A stretch of 16,501 bases of DNA from an uncultured Candidatus Altimarinota bacterium. GTDB taxonomy: Bacteria; Patescibacteriota; Gracilibacteria; CAIRYL01. Position numbers and translations under genes: made by a program. The notes under the pieces are model-generated. The model searched no databases. It was not told the origin of the DNA and saw nothing but the letters and a program-made list of their open reading frames with translations. The stretch spans positions 1 through 16,501 of the forward strand of contig CAMZKZ010000044.1 of assembly GCA_947311645.1 (NCBI GenBank), given 5' to 3'. This document shows positions 14,501 to 16,501 of the stretch, one piece after another (position 1 is the first letter of the stretch; the number at the start of each line of letters is the position of its first letter).

Positions 14501-16501
14501 CAAACGGAATGCTTACAACCGGAGAATATGCATAACATCGATACAATACACAAAATGTACCTGAACCATAATTAAAAATTGTCATTACGAATGGCTGATC
14601 TATCGTATATGATCCAACTCCATCAATAGCGAGTTTTTTTATTGATGAACCATCAATAGAAACTCCTGTACCACTCAACAAACTTCCAATATTTCCTGCA
14701 ACCGCAGTAAAGGCCTGATTGAGAATAGGTGCCATGTTCACCTCACCTGGTGTAAAAAATGCAAAGTTAAATGGCATATTTAAACACCCTCCTGCATTAC
14801 ACGACGCCAAGAAATCTATAGTATCATCAACAACTCTTTCTAATTCGTGTAATTCTTTATCAAAATTATCATCCCACATTTTTGGAACTCCATCATCATC
14901 AAAGTCTCTTCCCATATCATCTACTACTGTTGTTACCCCTGATTCTTCAAGAATTCCAAATGATGATTCTGCCATAAGTGCACCCCGAATTATAGTTTGA
15001 ATATCTGCAGTAGTAAGAGGGAGAAGATTTCCATTGTCATCTTCTTTATCCCATTCGAGTAACTGTTTTACAATTCCTTCTATATTTGCACTATTTATAT
15101 CATCTTTTTCTAAAATATCTTTTAAGAGATTTGTTAATACCAACGACAACTCTGATTTCACATTTTTTATAGCTCCTTCATATCCCATCTTCACCATATA
15201 TTCTATAGCATCATCTTTCTTTCTTTCTAAATCATGTATCTTGTTTACCAAAGAAAGTATTTTTTCTAACACTTCTGCATCTACTTCTATACTATTAATA
15301 TCGAGCAATTCAAACAATTTTTTTATATCAATATCATTACTTACCATCTCCTCTAAAGCATTCGAGTCATTTTCTTCGGCTGTAACGACTGTATACTTTC
15401 CTCGCTCTGTTGCATCACTTTCATACTGTAATCTCCAATCATTATCCTTGCTCATTACCGTAAAATCAAGAATATCATCTACATCTTTATTAATATTCGC
15501 AAGCTGAAGCGTAAAATATGGAACTTCTTTTATTTCTGAAATATAGCTTAACTCTATCTCTTCTGATGGAAGCAATGTTATATTTTCAAATATTACTCCA
15601 CGCGACACAGTTGGAAATACCTCTCCTGCATATGTTTCTCCACATTGTTTCGTATCGATTTCTGTATCCACATATTTACATTGCGCAGAAGATCTATCAA
15701 TACTCATCAATTCTCCATACATATCTGCAATAGTAAATGTAATAGGATTTGCATCAAGAGATTGTATCCGTATTTGCGTTATATATTTTTTTCCAATCAT
15801 ACCATCAGAGCCTGTAGTACTGTCTTGTTCTACAAACTTCTTTGTAACCTTTAACGACTTTTGTAAAAGACCAGCCTTCACAAAAGATTTTTCAGAGATT
15901 CCATCTGCAAATCCAGCATTTCCTGCTGAAGAAATAATAGAAGAAAGAGTACTTCCTTCATATTGTGAAAATACAGAATTTACATCATCAGATACCGTAA
16001 GAGTCGTATTTTCCTGCTCTTCAATATTTGATAAAAAAGATATTTTTTTCACCTCTCCTCGTAAATCGGTAAGTGTTTCAATATTTTTAAAGTTTACCAA
16101 TACCCCTTTCAACAACTCTTCTTCAGAAGGAATAGTAAAAGCATAACTATCGACAACAATAGCATCTGATGAAAAATAATCTTCATTTCCATACCAAATT
16201 TTTACATCCCCCAATTCAGTAACTGCAATAATATCACTAAACCCATCTTTATCAATATCAGCAATTTCTGCTGTAGAAAGAAGATCTGTAGGAAAATAAC
16301 TTGGATTATCTACAAGCGTTATATTTCCATCAATATTTTTAATATGATGAAATACTCCATCTTTATCCAAATATACTAAATCATCATACCTATCTTCTGG
16401 ATTTTCTTTAATTTTTAATACAGCTATCATTCGATAATCTGGGTCTATACGAACAGCTTTTCCCCACTGTTTTAAAGTACCATCAAGATTTCCTTTATTT
16501 A
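8508..16501 (-). CDS. Giant multidomain surface protein with FG-GAP, PKD-like and SLH domains (partial, 5' end missing)
   Basis: The frame is open to the window edge (2,663 codons visible); an ATG at 16430 lies inside a repeat and is not the likely start. TAA stop. Residues counted from that Met: FG-GAP-like repeats at 1-80 (DIDKDGFSDI) and about 1520-1545 (DMNGDGIDDI); helical regions near 350-480 and 860-1065; a Ca-binding-type DFDDDG near 506; a Cys-containing beta-rich region 535-720; a proline-rich rod 1068-1170; a coiled coil 1255-1368; a PKD-like domain near 1760-1835; a carboxypeptidase-regulatory-like beta domain 1845-1900; three SLH domains 2140-2334; a DSDNDGFFD loop just after; a Thr/Pro/Ser linker 2514-2545; and a thrombospondin-3-like DYDGIDDEDGCPE near 2560. 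SLH domains bind secondary wall polymers, so it is probably exported and wall-anchored. Paired cysteines suggest disulfides. The signal peptide must lie outside the window. A role in attachment to host or neighbour cells, or as a surface-layer component, is inference. Confidence 0.9.
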   Translation of the reverse strand, partial: NKGNLDGTLKQWGKAVRIDPDYRMIAVLKIKENPEDRYDDLVYLDKDGVFHHIKNIDGNITLVDNPSYFPTDLLSTAEIADIDKDGFSDIIAVTELGDVKIWYGNEDYFSSDAIVVDSYAFTIPSEEELLKGVLVNFKNIETLTDLRGEVKKISFLSNIEEQENTTLTVSDDVNSVFSQYEGSTLSSIISSAGNAGFADGISEKSFVKAGLLQKSLKVTKKFVEQDSTTGSDGMIGKKYITQIRIQSLDANPITFTIADMYGELMSIDRSSAQCKYVDTEIDTKQCGETYAGEVFPTVSRGVIFENITLLPSEEIELSYISEIKEVPYFTLQLANINKDVDDILDFTVMSKDNDWRLQYESDATERGKYTVVTAEENDSNALEEMVSNDIDIKKLFELLDINSIEVDAEVLEKILSLVNKIHDLERKKDDAIEYMVKMGYEGAIKNVKSELSLVLTNLLKDILEKDDINSANIEGIVKQLLEWDKEDDNGNLLPLTTADIQTIIRGALMAESSFGILEESGVTTVVDDMGRDFDDDGVPKMWDDNFDKELHELERVVDDTIDFLASCNAGGCLNMPFNFAFFTPGEVNMAPILNQAFTAVAGNIGSLLSGTGVSIDGSSIKKLAIDGVGSYTIDQPFVMTIFNYGSGTFCVLYRCYAYSPVVSIPFEAGFANSTFRFYLSPTITGGLGFVICTGAGMSTTNPGGSCFIQAIEGDFGEVCNELAAKINKATQISLGSSSTVFQVEGSVGGQSSDTATYSLANIDTSIPTSRNVRNNSEGYFGRWLNRQFEEVGSMFTVPSLSILYPDLSNTFFDTDGNTESFSLTAGMVDQDQFSNASDAFSTNTSNVTFENQWTEQQDSESTYNQERDDGVIDTSKSGVNSAYDFVTPQGKNKKTLDYTARSIDDFYRMLESVPLINVQREVVQLKYPSLSRKELLSALDNVTIVIVNFTEELKAFKESGKNWPKERWSEHQNIVKKGERFLKDLIKLKNVLLFYKDEAGLLIQDFDSQISRYIYSVVCYIDAITDLTGGWFMKNKIRYEKWLEFFDTIRELLKMYKKLPDILNGYQASCEQCRATEYDSSSDMVSVMGSFFPEPPIIHFPRFPDLVLDVSQINAAITITIPEIRFSAVDIRIPSIPNVMLPNVPILSARVKFPQVPNLPVFELPTLPDFPEIDIPRLPDIPPPPKLPDIPSGLLSIMTVVEKALYLYCIVVRQGIFLHDETTAMSVVQVLTNRPVNPLSMDFISKDFPDIVISDISEIEVIAEVNLEKDTGEISESVHEFVDDINRGTTNFIKEGNRNLSENVDEYREPLDLSDNKYVKDFEEEVSDLQDNIDREADKHNNNVKNLNTEVEERMDNVEEHIDRQEERNQENVDEAERDIRSSKEYFDVLIAGDMQELHNVFSSVNNPDNYISVTQLREKMGLPLFEANISQKSHVLEKYGNMQAELSDIQKFYATAYQNVENIESTENIENKNIDFFALVEKKSHYVFPASKVYAFETTEAASSVNTSFDIRENTATRNDTDGVFIQSEDGTTTVRMTAYTEETPLINSFFTADMNGDGIDDIVYATPYEIYIKYAESSTLYKKLKYEKRDVYVPINGDVDAIEVLDFDEILPEFLSPKNLTIFGDGKKVTVSVLPEDKQLLSGIQYQIDDSITYEQRVNGKQRKYVFQLLKDPFDSILEKYSGLTEKDIDWDAEVGESFIEISGKKIEIQPNSIVRIDKFDYQGLEIFLAKNEVKSIQARWITADGELSNYASHDVLLNIDVADGQAPFVLDDIVEEKLMYKTSRISIGDIFDLETGDSFVSWDTDNDGVFETQGESFTTKIHEWLFEKEIVPFKVVDAFGNESIHTATVSFVPPAVVIDDASIGTVSGHVKPRYANVPVVLLRERFGVLKKIEGPQRTDSLGNYVFDSVDTQADNLVVLKDVSGTIIGVVDSDGQLAPLPSGENNGLYKTQLLVGDEYLPLRQVLVNTVTGKIVATLLLQSKNEYTTKFLDTVQSFSSAIVQDYTDAVFIADSNKNDAFIFGQMPLDAPDNAGGGVIFDQVKNEPMVMIYKNGNIRFFESYQNVLSVEKKDIVIKNSVTGENEKRMVIEIRNGGSVLFEVLLDINPQDVSIDFDTVASAKVLEYENNSKKYAFINTSKFLSAVDNLIPNSDNTSSEEEKVFPFIDISEEQNEQIYTAVQNLYEKNMISGYENNEFRPNQKITRAEFVHDALAVTKCLDCILPSEAEKEKYYKPFSFTDITPKAWYDFCISKAKEISMINGYKNGEFRPHQNITRAEAVAILLRQADIPLEETLTQSAVQSIGDVDPSQWFYKEMITAINLGLVVPTLGFSFPQQHITRGEFAIMADKIFVLRDCREVDSDNDGFFDYWEEYYGSDIFDENSIPNNTNTLKNPRDELLSPIPINGENSVPDTTDKKPNPNLNSSSVFDKKIREVLEENIENTADIDMLKKFFETYTYEEITEFIENSTLESVLISLIEETMVTSKETVDVTTLMSTVLAIITEIAIETEVINTEEVTITSQEIVTAVVQVMTEVVTPTPTSSTPTSSTPTSSPTSSPTSPTSSTSSVISPSPIEQINNLCPLVPEDYDGIDDEDGCPELENAEFTPDVQNDFSTLFVNNTEECNFVDYADVFRKGDSVSVVILSPDEQYLYKESNMVKVEK
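8796..8889. repeat. 12/15-bp coding tandem repeats (Thr/Pro/Ser linker)
   Basis: A GA/TG-rich tract with two perfect 12-bp units gatgatgttggt (8827-8838, 8839-8850) followed by two perfect 15-bp units gttgatgatgttggt (8851-8865, 8866-8880), flanked by degenerate copies. On the minus strand it encodes alternating TPTSS, SPTSS and related units. All units are multiples of three, so copy-number change would alter linker length without frameshift. Confidence 0.9.
9431..10010 (-). other. Three SLH domains within the giant protein
   Basis: SLH1 (about 10010-9842) begins FPFIDIS and contains GYENNEFRPNQKITRAEF. SLH2 (about 9791-9625) begins FSFTDI and contains GYKNGEFRPHQNITRAEA. SLH3 (about 9593-9431) begins SIGDVDPSQW, has a degenerate centre (PTLGFSFPQQ) and ends HITRGEFAIMADKIF. 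Three consecutive domains are the usual wall-binding trimer. The ITRAE/ITRGE motifs contain the conserved Arg used in polymer binding in characterised SLH proteins. Confidence 0.9.
12320..12668 (-). other. Highly charged coiled-coil segment of the giant protein
   Basis: About 115 residues rich in Glu, Asp, Asn, Lys and Arg with heptad-like hydrophobic spacing, for example DLQDNIDREADKHNNNV and ERMDNVEEHIDRQEERNQEN. No proline or glycine breaks the central 80 residues. It likely forms a long helical stalk or dimer/trimer contact between the proline rod and the second FG-GAP region. Confidence 0.7.
12920..13230 (-). other. Periodic proline-rich rod of the giant protein
   Basis: About 100 residues in which a hydrophobic-Pro-x-hydrophobic-Pro-Asp/Asn pattern recurs: FPRFPDL, IPSIPNVMLPNVP, FPQVPNLPVFELPTLPDFP, IPRLPDIPPPPKLPDIP. 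The spacing of prolines is every 2-4 residues with aliphatic or aromatic residues between. It sits between helical arms and looks like an extended rod or spacer. I do not recognise a named family. Confidence 0.75.

Noticed and set aside
15034..15507. Plus-strand ORF of 157 codons opposite the giant gene
   Set aside because: Ser/Phe/Ile-rich mirror of acidic helical sequence on the minus strand, with no recognisable domain.
1..16501. UGA=Gly code (translation table 25) for this organism
   Set aside because: No in-frame UGA in more than 5,000 codons, including Gly-rich conserved motifs in RfbB, TrmD, L1 and L11; glycines use GGN codons.
1..16501. tRNA, rRNA, CRISPR array, insertion sequence or phage genes
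   Set aside because: No cloverleaf, rRNA-like segment, regularly spaced repeat, transposase or integrase was seen on either strand; gaps between genes are all under 200 bases.

Overview
This window is a strongly AT-rich bacterial segment. All nine recognisable genes lie on the minus strand, so the gene order runs from right to left. Features that point towards a small-genome Patescibacteria/CPR-type organism are the low GC, a giant secreted multidomain protein, a minimal envelope-glycan gene set, and A/T-rich leaders with no Shine-Dalgarno motif in front of the eight starts that can be seen. This placement is inference; no rRNA or marker tree is possible here. More than 5,000 codons are read without a single in-frame UGA, and one gene (trmD) ends in UGA. 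This argues against the UGA=glycine code of Gracilibacteria and Absconditabacteria.

Layout from right to left in transcription order. (1) 16501-8508: most of a giant surface protein, at least 2,663 residues, with its 5' end outside the window. It has FG-GAP-like calcium-binding repeats, helical arms, a periodic proline-rich rod, a coiled coil, a PKD-like domain, three SLH domains and a Thr/Pro/Ser tail encoded by a 12/15-bp tandem repeat. (2) 8331-7124: rplK and rplA (ribosomal proteins L11 and L1), separated by a hairpin-containing spacer and closed by a strong bidirectional intrinsic terminator at 7068-7101. (3) 6961-4212: an MsbA-like ABC exporter followed by trmD. The TrmD has about 95 extra C-terminal residues and Glu in place of the catalytic Asp. 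(4) 4142-3870: a 90-residue secreted protein with an SLH-like motif. Its probable extended -10 promoter overlaps the trmD stop codon. (5) 3678-1: an envelope-glycan operon of rfbB (dTDP-glucose 4,6-dehydratase), an LCP-family glycan ligase, and a fusion of a methyltransferase with a WecG/TagA-type glycosyltransferase that runs off the left edge.

Together the non-ribosomal genes describe a cell-envelope programme. RfbB and the TagA-like enzyme would make a secondary wall polymer, LCP would attach it to peptidoglycan, and SLH domains (giant protein, possibly the small secreted protein) typically bind such polymers.

One warning: positions 1-42 are an almost perfect reverse complement of 140-181, which breaks the glycosyltransferase exactly at its conserved TPNPEM motif. 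The left edge therefore looks like a fold-back (chimeric) junction and should not be trusted as natural sequence without read support.
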